From contig CAMBWO010000002.1 of NCBI GenBank assembly GCA_945871285.1, forward strand, positions 1 to 51,365: 51,365 nucleotides of DNA. Direction: 5' to 3'. The translations under genes were made by a program, and so were the position numbers. The notes under the pieces were generated by a model that saw nothing but the letters and a program-made list of their open reading frames with translations, was not told the DNA's origin and ran no database searches. Shown in pieces: positions 26,594 to 36,156 of this stretch (within the stretch, counting starts at the first letter, position 1; the number at the start of each line of letters is the position of its first letter). The DNA is from Pseudorhodobacter antarcticus. GTDB taxonomy: Bacteria > Pseudomonadota > Alphaproteobacteria > Rhodobacterales > Rhodobacteraceae.

Positions 26594-27232
26594 TTGCTTA
26601 CAGTTCACCATCTCGGCATTTCGCAGTCAGACCGGATTGTCTGGCTTTGCGAGGAATTGGAAATCCCCTACGACTTTGTCCGCTATGAACGGACGGCCAT
26701 CAACCTGACCCCGCCCGCTTACCGTGCGCTGCATCCCAGCGGCACGTCGCCGGTCATCACCGAAGGCGACCTGACTCTGGCCGAATCCGGGGCGATCATC
26801 GAATACATCATCGCCAGACATGGCCAGGGCCGTTTTTCAGTCGGCCCGGATAGCCCTGATTTCGCTGACTATAAATACTGGATGCACTATGCCAACGGTT
26901 CTTTTATGGCGGGTGGGATCCTCGCTTTTTCCATCGGCGTCCTGAATGTCATCCCCGAAAATGGCACGATCCGCGACATCAACACGCGCTATGCCCGTGG
27001 GTTTGACATGGTGGAAAAGCATCTGGCCACCTCGCCCTTTCTGGCTGGGGCTGAGTTTACGGCGGCCGATATCATCATGCTGTTTCCGCTGACAACCATG
27101 CGTCTGTTCACGCCGATGGATCTGGGACCGTTCCCCCATATCCGCGCCTATTTGCAGCGTATCAGCGCCCGACCGGGATTTCAGCGCATGGTCACTAAAA
27201 TATCTCCCGATCCGGCACCGCCGCTGGTCTGA
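26594..27232 (+). CDS. Glutathione S-transferase family protein
   Basis: This 212-residue protein has an N-terminal thioredoxin-like domain (SQSDRIVWLCEELEIPYDFV, PSGTSPVITEGDLTLAESGAIIEYI, the latter being the glutathione gamma-Glu recognition segment TLAESGAI) and a C-terminal helical domain ending with FLAGAEFTAADIIM and FPHIRAYLQRISARPGFQR. Such cytosolic enzymes conjugate or isomerize electrophiles with glutathione. The start is a TTG six bases after a strong GGGAGG. It sits among catabolic genes, so it may protect against or process a reactive intermediate such as an enoyl-CoA; that role is inferred. Confidence 0.88.
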   Translation: MLTVHHLGISQSDRIVWLCEELEIPYDFVRYERTAINLTPPAYRALHPSGTSPVITEGDLTLAESGAIIEYIIARHGQGRFSVGPDSPDFADYKYWMHYANGSFMAGGILAFSIGVLNVIPENGTIRDINTRYARGFDMVEKHLATSPFLAGAEFTAADIIMLFPLTTMRLFTPMDLGPFPHIRAYLQRISARPGFQRMVTKISPDPAPPLV

Positions 27233-27242
27233 TAACGACAAC

Positions 27243-27276
27243 ACGCTGCGCCCCGTATTTTAACGGGGCGCAGCGT
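27243..27276. terminator. Strong hairpin between convergent GST gene and catabolic operon
   Basis: ACGCTGCGCCCCGT and ACGGGGCGCAGCGT form a perfect 14-bp stem with a 6-nt loop (ATTTTA). It lies between two convergent transcription units and is placed as a bidirectional terminator. No T-run directly follows on either strand; an A8 tract (T8 on minus) lies about 15 bases to the right. Confidence 0.6.
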
Positions 27277-27323
27277 TGTAATCAAAAAAAATTATAGCAA
27301 GATTATTTCCCGGACTGCCCTGG

Positions 27324-28379
27324 CTAAATCAAAGTCGGATCAAGGATCAGCTTGCCAAAAACCTTGCGCTGCCGCAGCAATTCCTGCGCCCGGGGCAGAT
27401 CGGCCAACGACAGGGTTTCCTGCACCACTTGGCGCAGATTGCCCTGACCCGCCATCCGCATCACCGCCAGAAAATCCCGCCGCGTGCCGCCAAAGGACCC
27501 GATCAGTGTGTGTTCCTTGACGAACAGGTGCCACAGATTAAAGCCCACCATGAACCCCGAATGCCCCCCGCAGGTGACCAGACGCCCGCCGCGCGCCAGC
27601 GCCTTCAGACTGCCCTCCCAAGTGGACTGGCCCACATGTTCGAAAACGATGTCGACGCCACGCCCCCCGGTAAAGCGGCGCACCTGATCGGGCCAGGTCG
27701 GGTCGTTGTGATCCACCGCGAAATCCGCGCCCACCTCCAGACAGCGCCGCACCTTTTCGGCCCCGCCTGCCGTGGCGATCACCCGCGCCCCGGCCGCCTT
27801 GGCAATCTGCATGCCCAGAACGCCGATGCCCGATCCGCCCGCGATAATCAGCACATCCTCGCCCAGCACCACCTTCGCGCGGTCGCGCAGCATGTGCCAT
27901 GCGGTGGGCCCGGTGACGGCCACCGCCGCAGCGGCGCCATAGTCCAGCCCCGCCGGCATCGCCCACAATTGCCGCGCCGGCGCCACCGCATATTCGGCAT
28001 AGCCGCCCTCGGTCTGCACACCAAACACCCGGCTGTTGCGGCACATGTTCGTCTCGCCCCGGATGCAGTTTTCGCACTGCCGGCACGCGATGATCGGGTC
28101 CACGACCACCCGCGCGCCCTCGGCCCAATCGGTCACACCCTCCCCCAGTGCCACAATATCCCCCGCCACTTCGGTGCCAGAGATGTGGGGCAGCGGCACC
28201 TCTTGCGGCGTCTGTCCGTCTTTGGTCAGCAAGTCGACCTGATTCAACCCACAGGCTCGGACCTTGATCAGCACCTCACCCGGCCCCGCCACCGGAACCG
28301 GCACATCATTGTCCAGCCGCAGTTCCGCCTGGCCACCCGGCCCCGCATGCAGCCGCGCCGCGCGCATAGTCATTGTCAT
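27324..28379 (-). CDS. Zinc-binding alcohol dehydrogenase / quinone oxidoreductase-like protein (MDR family)
   Basis: This 351-residue medium-chain dehydrogenase/reductase has an N-terminal GroES-like domain with the structural-zinc cysteines CRQCENCIRGETNMC, and a Rossmann nucleotide-binding domain with AGGSGIGVLGMQIAKAAGARVI. It has GVDIVFEHVGQSTWEGSLKAL. It oxidises an alcohol or reduces an enoyl or quinone-like substrate with NAD(P)H. It is the last gene of the catabolic operon and starts within the upstream crotonase stop (ATGA). MTMTM offers three start options. The substrate is unknown; an alcohol or acrylyl-type intermediate is likely by context. Confidence 0.85.
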   Translation of the reverse strand: MTMTMRAARLHAGPGGQAELRLDNDVPVPVAGPGEVLIKVRACGLNQVDLLTKDGQTPQEVPLPHISGTEVAGDIVALGEGVTDWAEGARVVVDPIIACRQCENCIRGETNMCRNSRVFGVQTEGGYAEYAVAPARQLWAMPAGLDYGAAAAVAVTGPTAWHMLRDRAKVVLGEDVLIIAGGSGIGVLGMQIAKAAGARVIATAGGAEKVRRCLEVGADFAVDHNDPTWPDQVRRFTGGRGVDIVFEHVGQSTWEGSLKALARGGRLVTCGGHSGFMVGFNLWHLFVKEHTLIGSFGGTRRDFLAVMRMAGQGNLRQVVQETLSLADLPRAQELLRQRKVFGKLILDPTLI

Positions 28380-29188
28380 TTGCGTCCCTCTTTCAAGGCC
28401 GACAGATAATCGGCCTTTTTCTGCTTGAACTCGTCCGACTGGAAGGTCAGGCCATTGGCCACCGCCTCCATGCCCAGCTGTGTGCGCAAATCGCTGCGCT
28501 CGCCATTCTTCAGGACCAGCTTCATCATCCGCAGCGCGTCCGACCCCATCCCGCCAATCTGGGCGGCCAGCGCATCCATCCGCACGGTCAGTGCAGCGGG
28601 ATCATCGACCACCTCGTTCACCAGTCCCCAGACCAGCGCCGTTTCCGCATCGACCTTTTGGCCCAGCACCGCCATCTGCAGCGCCCGCGACGGGCCGACC
28701 ACGCGCTGCGCAAGCCACGACAGCCCGAAATCCTGTATGACATCCAGCATCAGGGGCACCATCCAGAACCGCGCCGCCCGTACCGAAACCCGCATGTCGC
28801 AGGCCATCGCCAGACCCAACCCACCCCCGCCGCAGGCATGGCCGTTCAGCGCCGCAATCGTGACAACCTCCTGCTCGAACAGCGCGGTGATGACCCGGTG
28901 CTGACCGTTCAACAACCGTGTTCCGGCAAAGACCGAAGGGTCGTCGACATGTTCCATGAAGAACGGCGTATCCAGATCGACCCCGGCGGAGAACAACCGC
29001 CCGGCGCCTTGCAGGAACAGCGCATTCAACCCCTGCCGCGCCCGCACCCGGTCCAGCGCATCCAGAAGCTCATCGAGCATTTGCGGGTTCAGCGCGTTCA
29101 GCCGGTCGGGCCGGTTCAGCGTCAGCCGCGCGATCCGCCCCTCGAACGCCAGCATGATCGTCTGATACTGTGGTACATCCTGCGCCAT
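28376..29188 (-). CDS. Crotonase-superfamily protein lacking both canonical hydratase glutamates
   Basis: This 270-residue crotonase-fold protein has the N-terminal IARLTLNRPDRLNALNPQML, the oxyanion hole region LFSAGVDLD and ALNGHACGGGGLGLAMACDMR. The two glutamates of enoyl-CoA hydratase appear replaced: GGGGLGLA in place of GGGCELA, and RFWMVPLMLDVIQ in place of the PEV/PEI segment. It may therefore be an isomerase, hydrolase or lyase of an acyl-CoA rather than a hydratase. The start MAQDVPQ follows GGGGGA; MGDG four codons earlier is possible. It is coupled to the next gene by ATGA. Confidence 0.8.
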   Translation of the reverse strand: MAQDVPQYQTIMLAFEGRIARLTLNRPDRLNALNPQMLDELLDALDRVRARQGLNALFLQGAGRLFSAGVDLDTPFFMEHVDDPSVFAGTRLLNGQHRVITALFEQEVVTIAALNGHACGGGGLGLAMACDMRVSVRAARFWMVPLMLDVIQDFGLSWLAQRVVGPSRALQMAVLGQKVDAETALVWGLVNEVVDDPAALTVRMDALAAQIGGMGSDALRMMKLVLKNGERSDLRTQLGMEAVANGLTFQSDEFKQKKADYLSALKEGRK

Positions 29189-29225
29189 TCCATCCCCCAT
29201 TTTCCCCGCCAAGTCGAAAATTCGC

Positions 29226-29996
29226 TCACGCGCCCCGGAATACCGGCGCCCGCTTTTCCAAAAAGGCGGCCATGCCCTCCATCTGATCCGGGCTGCCGAA
29301 CAGGCCGTGAAAAACCCGCCGCTCGAACAGCAACCCCTCGTCCAGCGACACCTCTTCGGCCTGACCAATCGCCTCGCGGATCAGCCGGACAGCGGGCCGC
29401 GAATAGGATGCGATCAGCCGTGCCGCCTCCATCGCCTGCTGCAAGACCTGCCCATCGGGCACCACCCGTGCCACCAGCCCCGCCTGCAACGCCTCGGCCG
29501 CGTCCATCATCCGACCTGTCAAATGCATATCCATTGCCCGCGCCCGGCCGATCAGCCGCGTCATCCGCTGGGTGCCGCCAATCCCGGCCATCACACCCAG
29601 CTTGACTTCGGGCTGGCCGAACCTTGCGCCCTCGCCGGCAATGGCAAAGTCGCACATCATCATCAACTCGCACCCGCCGCCCAGGGCATAACCGTTGACC
29701 GCAGCGATCTTGGGCTTGCGGCTGCGGGCAAAGCCCTCCCACTCGCCAAAGAAATCCTGCGCCTGCATCGCCTCGGCCGTCTTGTCCGCCATTTCCGCGA
29801 TGTCGGCCCCGGCAGCAAAGGCCCGGTCATCGCCGGTGATCACCAGACAGCCGACCTCGGGGGTCGCGTCCAGGTCCTGCACCGCTGCGATCATCTCGCG
29901 CGCCAGTGCCGAATTCAGCGCATTCAGCTGCTTTGGCCGGTTCAGCCGGATCAGCGCCACGCCGCTGTCGCGGGTTACCTCGATCAGCCCGGTCAT
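29226..29996 (-). CDS. Enoyl-CoA hydratase
   Basis: This 256-residue classical crotonase has LIRLNRPKQLNALNSALA, FAAGADIAEM (oxyanion hole), NGYALGGGCELMMMCDF (first catalytic Glu) and GARFGQPEVKLGVMAGIGGTQR (second catalytic Glu). It should hydrate a trans-2-enoyl-CoA, in this operon most simply methacrylyl-CoA to 3-hydroxyisobutyryl-CoA, or a straight-chain enoyl-CoA. It follows the 3-hydroxyisobutyrate dehydrogenase gene with an ATGA overlap. The general reaction is certain; substrate choice rests on its neighbours. Confidence 0.92.
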   Translation of the reverse strand: MTGLIEVTRDSGVALIRLNRPKQLNALNSALAREMIAAVQDLDATPEVGCLVITGDDRAFAAGADIAEMADKTAEAMQAQDFFGEWEGFARSRKPKIAAVNGYALGGGCELMMMCDFAIAGEGARFGQPEVKLGVMAGIGGTQRMTRLIGRARAMDMHLTGRMMDAAEALQAGLVARVVPDGQVLQQAMEAARLIASYSRPAVRLIREAIGQAEEVSLDEGLLFERRVFHGLFGSPDQMEGMAAFLEKRAPVFRGA

Positions 29997-30865
29997 GTGC
30001 GCCCCCGCTTTTCGAACCGCGGCAGCATGGCGGAAAAGTCCATGCCCCGCCCGCCCTCATCCTCGACGAACTGCCGGTACAACGCGGTCGCCAACTGCCC
30101 CATCGGCGTGTCGGCATCCACGCCCTCGGCCGCCATCTGCGACAGGCTCAAATCCTTCAGCATCAGTTCCGAGGCGAAACCGGGCTTGTAGCCATTGTCC
30201 GCCGGTGATTTCGGCCCCACACCCGGCGCCGGGCAATAGGCGTTCATCGTCCAGCTGTAACCCGACGATGTCGACACCACATCGAACATCTTCTGCCGGT
30301 CCAGCCCCAGCTTGTCAGCCAGGGCAAAGGCCTCGCAGGTGGCGATCATCGTGACACCCAGGATCATGTTGTTGCATATCTTTGCCGATTGCCCCGCGCC
30401 CGAGGCCCCGCAATGCACCGCCTTTTGACCCATCACCGCAAACAGCGGCTGCACCACAGCATAGGCCGCCTCTGTGCCGCCGACCATAAAGGTCAGCGTC
30501 CCTGCCACCGCCCCGCCGATCCCGCCCGATACCGGCGCATCCAGCGCCATCAACCCCGCCGCCGCCGCCTGTTCGGCCACCGACCGCGCACTCGCCACAT
30601 CGACGGTCGAACTGTCACACAGCACGGCACCCCGCGACATCACCGGGATCACCTCTGCCGCCACCGCCCGCAGAATGGCCCCGTTGGGCAGCATGGCAAT
30701 CACCACCTCGGCCCCCGTCGCCGCCTCGGCGGCGCTACCGGCCCGCGCCACCCCATCCGGCATGGGTGCCACCAGATCGAATCCACGCACCTCATGCCCG
30801 GCCTTGGCCAGATTGGCCGCCATCGGGCCGCCCATATTGCCCAACCCGATAAACCCGATCTTCAT
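29993..30865 (-). CDS. mmsB: 3-hydroxyisobutyrate dehydrogenase
   Basis: This 290-residue member of the beta-hydroxyacid dehydrogenase family has the N-terminal NAD-binding GFIGLGNMGGPMAANLAK, the substrate-binding DAPVSGGIGGAVAGTLTFMVGG and the catalytic lysine segment GAGQSAKICNNMIL. It oxidises 3-hydroxyisobutyrate to methylmalonate semialdehyde in valine/isobutyrate breakdown. The preceding gene is 3-hydroxyisobutyryl-CoA hydrolase, which makes exactly this substrate and supports the call. The start MKIGFIGL is chosen over the ORF start eight codons upstream. Confidence 0.92.
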   Translation of the reverse strand: MKIGFIGLGNMGGPMAANLAKAGHEVRGFDLVAPMPDGVARAGSAAEAATGAEVVIAMLPNGAILRAVAAEVIPVMSRGAVLCDSSTVDVASARSVAEQAAAAGLMALDAPVSGGIGGAVAGTLTFMVGGTEAAYAVVQPLFAVMGQKAVHCGASGAGQSAKICNNMILGVTMIATCEAFALADKLGLDRQKMFDVVSTSSGYSWTMNAYCPAPGVGPKSPADNGYKPGFASELMLKDLSLSQMAAEGVDADTPMGQLATALYRQFVEDEGGRGMDFSAMLPRFEKRGRT

Positions 30866-30878
30866 CCCGTTCTCCCTT

Positions 30879-31907
30879 TCATGCCGCAAACAGCGTGGGC
30901 AGCGGCCTCAGCCCCGCCAAAAGCGCCGCTTCATCCACCGCCTCCAGTGTTGCCGGCTGCCAGTGCGGCGTGCGGTCCTTGTCGATCACCGCCGCGCGGA
31001 TGCCCTCATAGAAATCCCACCCTGTCAGGGCCAGGTCGCTCGCTGCAAACTCTCGGTCCAGACAGGTTTCCAGATCCGCCGACCCCGCCGCCATCCGCAA
31101 CAGATGCAGCGTCAAAACCAAAGAGGTGGGCGAGTTTCGGGCCAGCAGCGCCACCGTCTCGGCCGCAAACGCAGTCCCTTCGTCCCGCAGCACCTGCATG
31201 ATCGCGGCCATATCCCGCCCGGCAAAGGCCCGCTCGATCAGCCCGGCCTGTGCCAATAACCGCGACGGCCCCGGCTCGGCCCGATGTGCCGCAATCGCGG
31301 CCTCGGGGTCCACTCCGGCGGCCAGATCGGCCAGCAGCGCCGGAACCGCCCCGGACGGCACCATCGCATCGCCCAACCCCGCCGCAATTCCATCTGCCGC
31401 GCCGATCGTGGCCCCCGTCAGCCCGATCCACAGGCCCAACCCATGCGGTGCCCTCGCCAGCGCCCAGGTCGCGCCCACATCGGGGAAATAGCCGATTCCG
31501 ACCTCGGGCGTGGCGAACCTGACCGTCTCGGTCATCACCCGGTGGCGACCATGGATGCACAGCCCCACGCCGCCCCCCATGCAGATGCCATGCATCACCG
31601 CGACCCAGGGCTTGGCCAGCCGTGCAATCCGCGCATCCAGCCGGTATTCCTCGGCCCAGAATTGTATCGGTATCTCGGGCGCGCTGCGTCCGTGGGTCCA
31701 GATCGATTTGATATCCCCGCCCGCACACAGCGCCCGGTCGCCCTCACCGGTCAGGGCGATCACCTGCACCGCGGGGTCCGCCTCCAGACGGTCCAGACCA
31801 TCCTGTATCAGCCGCACCATTTCCAGATTCAGGCTGTTCAGCGCCTCGGGCCGGTTCAGATGCACCCGCCCCAGCGCGCCCTCAACCGATATGACAACCA
31901 CGCTCAT
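30879..31907 (-). CDS. 3-hydroxyisobutyryl-CoA hydrolase
   Basis: This 342-residue crotonase-fold hydrolase matches HIBCH: GRVHLNRPEALNSLNLEMVRLI, FCAGGDIK-like ALCAGGDIKSIW, HGICMGGGVGLCIHGRHRVMTE and the diagnostic TPEVGIGYFPDVGATWALAR with catalytic Glu and Asp. The C-terminal region (LDREFAASDLALTGWDFYEGIRAAVIDKDRTPHW) is also typical. It cleaves 3-hydroxyisobutyryl-CoA to free 3-hydroxyisobutyrate and CoA, releasing the acid for the next gene product. Its start overlaps the acyl-CoA dehydrogenase stop by ATGA. Confidence 0.92.
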   Translation of the reverse strand: MSVVVISVEGALGRVHLNRPEALNSLNLEMVRLIQDGLDRLEADPAVQVIALTGEGDRALCAGGDIKSIWTHGRSAPEIPIQFWAEEYRLDARIARLAKPWVAVMHGICMGGGVGLCIHGRHRVMTETVRFATPEVGIGYFPDVGATWALARAPHGLGLWIGLTGATIGAADGIAAGLGDAMVPSGAVPALLADLAAGVDPEAAIAAHRAEPGPSRLLAQAGLIERAFAGRDMAAIMQVLRDEGTAFAAETVALLARNSPTSLVLTLHLLRMAAGSADLETCLDREFAASDLALTGWDFYEGIRAAVIDKDRTPHWQPATLEAVDEAALLAGLRPLPTLFAA

Positions 31908-33046
31908 CGGCCCGCCACCAGCGACCGCGCCACGATCAAGCGCATGATCTCATTGGTTCCTTCCAGAATCTGATGCACCCGCAGATCGCGGACGATCTTT
32001 TCCAGCCCATAATCGGCCAGATAGCCATAGCCGCCATGCAGTTGCAGAGACTGGTTCGCGATGTCGAACCCGGCATCGGTCACAAACCGCTTTGCAGCCG
32101 CGCACAGGACCGTCGCATCCGCAGCACCCGCATCCAGCGCACAGGCCGCCCGCCACAGGAAACTGCGCGCCGCCTCCAGGTCGATATTCATATCGGCTAG
32201 CCGGAATTGCAGCGCCTGCATCTCGGACAGCTTTTTGCCAAAGGCCCGCCGCTCGGCCATATAGCCCAGCGCCTTGCCCAAGGCTGCCCCGGCCCCGCCC
32301 AGCGAACAGGCCGCGATGTTCAGCCGCCCTCCGTCCAGACCCGCCATTGCAATGGCAAATCCCTGCCCCTCGGCCCCCAGCAGCGCCTCGGGCCCCAGCC
32401 GCACGCCGTCCATGATTACGGTACGGGTCGGCTGTGCGTTCCAGCCCATCTTGCGTTCATTGGCCCCAAACGACAGGCCCGCCACATCCCCTGGCATCAG
32501 AAAACACGAAATCCCCTTGGCCCCTGGCCCGCCGGTCCGCGCCATCACCAGATAGACCGCCGACGATCCCGCCCCCGAGATGAACTGCTTTTGCCCAGTC
32601 AACCGCCATCCTTCGCCGTCCCTCTCGGCCCGCGTGGTCAGCGCCGCCGCATCCGATCCCACCCCCGGTTCGGTCAGGCAATAGGAGGCGCGCTGCGTCA
32701 GGCCAACCAGAGCCGGGCACCAGTGCCGCCGTTGCGCCTCGGACCCGAATCGATCAATCATCCACACACACATGTTGTGGATCGAGACATAGGCAGCAAT
32801 CGTAGGGCAAGCCGCGGCCAGCGCTTCAAAGATCAGCACGGCGTCCAGCCGCCCCAACCCCGTGCCGCCCACATCCTCGCGCGTGTAGATGCCGCCCAGC
32901 CCCAGGGCCCCGACCTCGGCCAGCACATCCACCGGGAAATGCTTGTCGGCGTCCCACTGAACGGCAAACGGAGCTATTCGGTCGGCGGCAAAGCCCCGCG
33001 TCATCTCGACAATCGCCTGCTGGTCTGCGGTCAGGGCAAAGTCCAT
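31904..33046 (-). CDS. Acyl-CoA dehydrogenase, isobutyryl-CoA dehydrogenase-like
   Basis: This 380-residue flavoenzyme has the acyl-CoA dehydrogenase pattern: YCLTEPGVGSDAAALTT (FAD/substrate binding), GQKQFISGAGSS, ERRAFGKKLSEMQALQFRLADM, and the C-terminal LHGGYGYLADYGLEKIVRDLR with VHQILEGTNEIMRLIVAR carrying the catalytic Glu. Together with HIBCH and 3-hydroxyisobutyrate dehydrogenase it most likely converts isobutyryl-CoA to methacrylyl-CoA. The start MDFALTADQ is set one base after the thiolase stop; the longer ORF lies in the thiolase gene. Confidence 0.9.
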   Translation of the reverse strand: MDFALTADQQAIVEMTRGFAADRIAPFAVQWDADKHFPVDVLAEVGALGLGGIYTREDVGGTGLGRLDAVLIFEALAAACPTIAAYVSIHNMCVWMIDRFGSEAQRRHWCPALVGLTQRASYCLTEPGVGSDAAALTTRAERDGEGWRLTGQKQFISGAGSSAVYLVMARTGGPGAKGISCFLMPGDVAGLSFGANERKMGWNAQPTRTVIMDGVRLGPEALLGAEGQGFAIAMAGLDGGRLNIAACSLGGAGAALGKALGYMAERRAFGKKLSEMQALQFRLADMNIDLEAARSFLWRAACALDAGAADATVLCAAAKRFVTDAGFDIANQSLQLHGGYGYLADYGLEKIVRDLRVHQILEGTNEIMRLIVARSLVAGR

Positions 33047-33047
33047 G

Positions 33048-34229
33048 TCAAACCCGCTCAATCGCCAGGGCAATCCCCTGCCCGCCACCGATGCACATCG
33101 TGATCAGCCCGAACCGCCCGCCCGTACGGTGCAGGTAATCCATCGCCTTGACCGTCAGAATGGCCCCGGTCGCCCCCACCGGATGCCCCATTGCAATCCC
33201 CCCGCCGTCCGGGTTGACGCGCGCCGGGTCCAGCCCCAATTCGCGGTTCACTGCCAGCGCCTGCGCGGCAAAGGCCTCGTTCGACTCGATCACGTCGAAA
33301 TCCCCAATCGTCATCTCGGTCCGCGCCAGCAAGGCCCGCACGGCAGGCACCGGGCCAATTCCCATCACTCCCGGATCGACCCCGGCATGGGCATAGCCCA
33401 CGATCCGCGCCAACGGTTGCAGCCCGCGCGCCGCCACCTCTGCCCCCGAGGCCAGCACCACCGCCGCCGCCCCGTCATTGATGCCTGACGCATTGCCAGC
33501 CGTGACCGTTCCATCCTTGCGGAACGCCGCCCGCAAACCCGCCAGCGTCTGCGCCGTCGTGTCCCCCTTGGGATGCTCGTCCACCGCGAAACTGACGGGT
33601 TTGCGCCCCACCATCACCTCGACCGGCAGGATCTGCCGCGCAAAATGCCCCGCCGCTTGTGCCGCAGCACAGCGCCGCTGGCTTTCCAGCGCAAAATCGT
33701 CCTGATCCTGCCGCGTGATCCCGTAACGCTCGGCCACATTTTCCGCCGTGATCCCCATGATCCCATTGCCGAACGGATCGGTCAGCACGCCGGACAACCC
33801 ATCCACCAGCCCCGCATCCCCCATCTTTTGGCCAAAGCGCGCGACCTGCACATAATGCGGCGCGCGGCTCATCACTTCCGTCCCACCGGCCAGCGCCAAT
33901 CCGAAATCGCCCAGCATGATCCCCTGCGCGGCCGAGATGATCGCCTGCACCCCGCTGCCACACAGCCGGTTCAGCGTCATCGCCGGCACCTCGCGCGGGA
34001 TGCCTGCATTCATCGCGGCAATGCGGGCGACATAGGCATCCCGTGGCCCCGTCGGGATGACATTGCCAAACACCACATGGCCCAGCGCGTCCGGCACAAC
34101 CCCCGCCCGCGTCATCGCCTCGGCGGCCACCAGCGACCCCAGTTCGTCCGGCGTCTTGCCCATCAGGCTGCCGCCAAAGGCCCCGATGGCCGTGCGGACG
34201 CCGGACAGGATGTAAACAGCTTCGGCCAT
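33048..34229 (-). CDS. Acetyl-CoA acetyltransferase (thiolase)
   Basis: This 393-residue thiolase has the nucleophilic cysteine in [11 protein letters not shown], the segment [13 protein letters not shown], the histidine motif [15 protein letters not shown] and the second cysteine CIGGGQGIA near the C-terminus. It cleaves 3-oxoacyl-CoA with CoA to acetyl-CoA (or propionyl-CoA for 2-methyl substrates) and a shortened acyl-CoA. Its length is standard for the family. The start MAEAVYIL follows GGAGC; the ORF-track extension of 49 residues is not conserved-looking. Confidence 0.94.
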   Translation of the reverse strand: MAEAVYILSGVRTAIGAFGGSLMGKTPDELGSLVAAEAMTRAGVVPDALGHVVFGNVIPTGPRDAYVARIAAMNAGIPREVPAMTLNRLCGSGVQAIISAAQGIMLGDFGLALAGGTEVMSRAPHYVQVARFGQKMGDAGLVDGLSGVLTDPFGNGIMGITAENVAERYGITRQDQDDFALESQRRCAAAQAAGHFARQILPVEVMVGRKPVSFAVDEHPKGDTTAQTLAGLRAAFRKDGTVTAGNASGINDGAAAVVLASGAEVAARGLQPLARIVGYAHAGVDPGVMGIGPVPAVRALLARTEMTIGDFDVIESNEAFAAQALAVNRELGLDPARVNPDGGGIAMGHPVGATGAILTVKAMDYLHRTGGRFGLITMCIGGGQGIALAIERV

Positions 34230-34240
34230 AGCGGGCTCCT

Positions 34241-35791
34241 TCAATTCTTGGGGTTCAGGGCCAGATGATCCGCCCGCAACTGATATTTCATAATCTTGCC
34301 GATCGAGGTTTTTGGCAAAGCGTCGCGATATTCGAACAGCGTCGGCACCTTGAAACGCGCTAGCGACCGCGCACACCAGTCCGCCAGCTCGGCATCCGTG
34401 GCGGCAGAGCGCAGGACGACAACCGCCTTGACCGCCTCATCCCGCAAGGGGTCGAACACCCCGATCACCGCACATTCCGACACCGACGGATGCTCGCCCA
34501 GCACGCGCTCAACCTCGCCCGCCGCGATATTCTCGCCCGCGCGCTTGATCACATCCTTGGACCTGTCCAGGAAATGCAGATAACCATCGTCATCAAACCA
34601 GCCATTGTCGCCTGTGATCAGACAGCCATCCTGCATCGCCGCGAGTGTCGCCTCGGCATTGCGGAAATAGCCCAGGAACAGCGGCGCGCCCCGCACCACG
34701 ATCCCGCCGCTTTGCCCGGCAGGCATGTCCTGCCCAGCCTCGTCCACCACCCGGATCTGCCGCCCCAGCACGGGCAGGCCAATGCAATGGCGTTTGGCGA
34801 CGCCGTGCCGCACCGGGTTGGCCGTGCAAATGCCAAAGGTTTCGGACAGGCCATAGCCTTCGATCAACCGCACCCCGAACCGGCCTTCAAAGGCACTCCA
34901 TTCCGCGTCCGAGGTTGGCAGGGCATAAAACGAAACCCGAACGTCGTGTTGTGCATCCGTCTTCTGCGCCGTTTGCGCCAGCAAGGTCCGCAGGATCATC
35001 GGCACGATGCTGATGAAGGTGCAGCGATGCCGCCTGACCTGCGCCCAATAGCGGCTGGCACTGTAGGTTTGCAGCAAGACGACCGTGCCCCCCACCGTCA
35101 ACGTCGGCATCACCCCCACGAACTGCCCGTTCACATGGAACAGCGGCAGCACCACGCAGGTCCGCTCGTCGCCGCGCAGCCCGAAATGCTGGGCCAGGGC
35201 GATGCCCTGCATCACGCTGCCATGATGCCCCAGAATCGCCCCCTTGGGCCGCGAGGTTGTCCCCGAGGTATAGATGATCTGCGACGCATCGCCGGGTGCC
35301 ACCACCACAGGCAGCGGGTCCGCGTGCGGCAGCCCCTCCAGCAGGTTGAACCCCGGCTCCGCCCCCTGATTTCGCGCCAAAACCCTGACCGCGACCGCAG
35401 GGCACGCCGCCTCGACCGCGCGGAACTTCGGCAGGAAAACCGGCTCGGTGATCAGCCCCGCGCAGCCCGCATCGTTCAGCAGATAGGCCAGTTCGTCAGG
35501 CGAGTAATGCACATTGACCGGCACCATCACCGCGCCGATCTGGTTGATCGCAAACCACGCCTGCAAGAATTCGGGGCAGTTCACCAGCATAACGGCCACG
35601 GTCTGCCTCGGCCCGATGCCCTGCGCCGCCAGATGACCCGCAAGCCGGTTCACCTTGTCGCCAAAGGCGGCATAGGTCAGTTCGCTGACGGCGCCCGCCT
35701 CATCCTCGAACACCACGAACGTCTTGTCCGGGTTCTGCGCCACTTGCAAATGCAACAGCCCCGGAACTGTCATCGTGCCCGCCACATCCAT
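34241..35791 (-). CDS. AMP-dependent acyl-CoA ligase 1
   Basis: This 516-residue adenylate-forming enzyme has the phosphate-binding loop [15 protein letters not shown], the adenine-binding GYGLSETFG, the hinge region [36 protein letters not shown] and the C-terminal catalytic lysine in [11 protein letters not shown]. It activates a carboxylic acid to its CoA thioester using ATP. The general look is that of CaiC/FadD3-like medium or branched acid ligases. Its start overlaps the MaoC stop by one base, so it is co-translated in the catabolic operon. Confidence 0.9.
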   Translation of the reverse strand: MDVAGTMTVPGLLHLQVAQNPDKTFVVFEDEAGAVSELTYAAFGDKVNRLAGHLAAQGIGPRQTVAVMLVNCPEFLQAWFAINQIGAVMVPVNVHYSPDELAYLLNDAGCAGLITEPVFLPKFRAVEAACPAVAVRVLARNQGAEPGFNLLEGLPHADPLPVVVAPGDASQIIYTSGTTSRPKGAILGHHGSVMQGIALAQHFGLRGDERTCVVLPLFHVNGQFVGVMPTLTVGGTVVLLQTYSASRYWAQVRRHRCTFISIVPMILRTLLAQTAQKTDAQHDVRVSFYALPTSDAEWSAFEGRFGVRLIEGYGLSETFGICTANPVRHGVAKRHCIGLPVLGRQIRVVDEAGQDMPAGQSGGIVVRGAPLFLGYFRNAEATLAAMQDGCLITGDNGWFDDDGYLHFLDRSKDVIKRAGENIAAGEVERVLGEHPSVSECAVIGVFDPLRDEAVKAVVVLRSAATDAELADWCARSLARFKVPTLFEYRDALPKTSIGKIMKYQLRADHLALNPKN

Positions 35792-36156
35792 CAGCTGATC
35801 CCCCCAGACACCAGCCGCACCGCGCCCTCGATCACAGGCTCACCACGCTGATTGACGCATTGAAACTCGATCCCTTCGGGGCCATCCGCCTTGACCACGA
35901 TCCCGATCGTGTCGCCGGGATGGCAGGGCCGCAGATAGCGCAGCTTCATCCCCGTTCCTTGCGGCAGCACCGCCAGGCCCAGACGCGCCTGCACGAGCCG
36001 AAAGACTGGCTCCAGCGGGATACAACCATGCGCAATCGTCCGGCCAAACGGCGTCGCCGCGGCAAAGTCGGGGTCGACATGGACCGGGTTGAAATCGCCC
36101 GAGATTGCCGCGTAGCTGTCGATCATGGCCTGCGTGATGGTGATGCTGGGGGTCAC
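35791..36156 (-). CDS. MaoC-like hot-dog dehydratase
   Basis: This 121-residue protein has the R-hydratase signature: YAAISGDFNPVHVDPDFA and FGRTIAHGCIP, the D-N-P-x-H catalytic Asp/His dyad. It hydrates or dehydrates an enoyl/3-hydroxyacyl-CoA. It is preceded by a second small MaoC-fold gene with ATGA overlap; the two likely form a heteromeric dehydratase, as occurs for paired MaoC proteins acting on bulky acyl-CoA such as sterol side chains. The pairing is inferred. Confidence 0.85.
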   Translation of the reverse strand: MTPSITITQAMIDSYAAISGDFNPVHVDPDFAAATPFGRTIAHGCIPLEPVFRLVQARLGLAVLPQGTGMKLRYLRPCHPGDTIGIVVKADGPEGIEFQCVNQRGEPVIEGAVRLVSGGIS

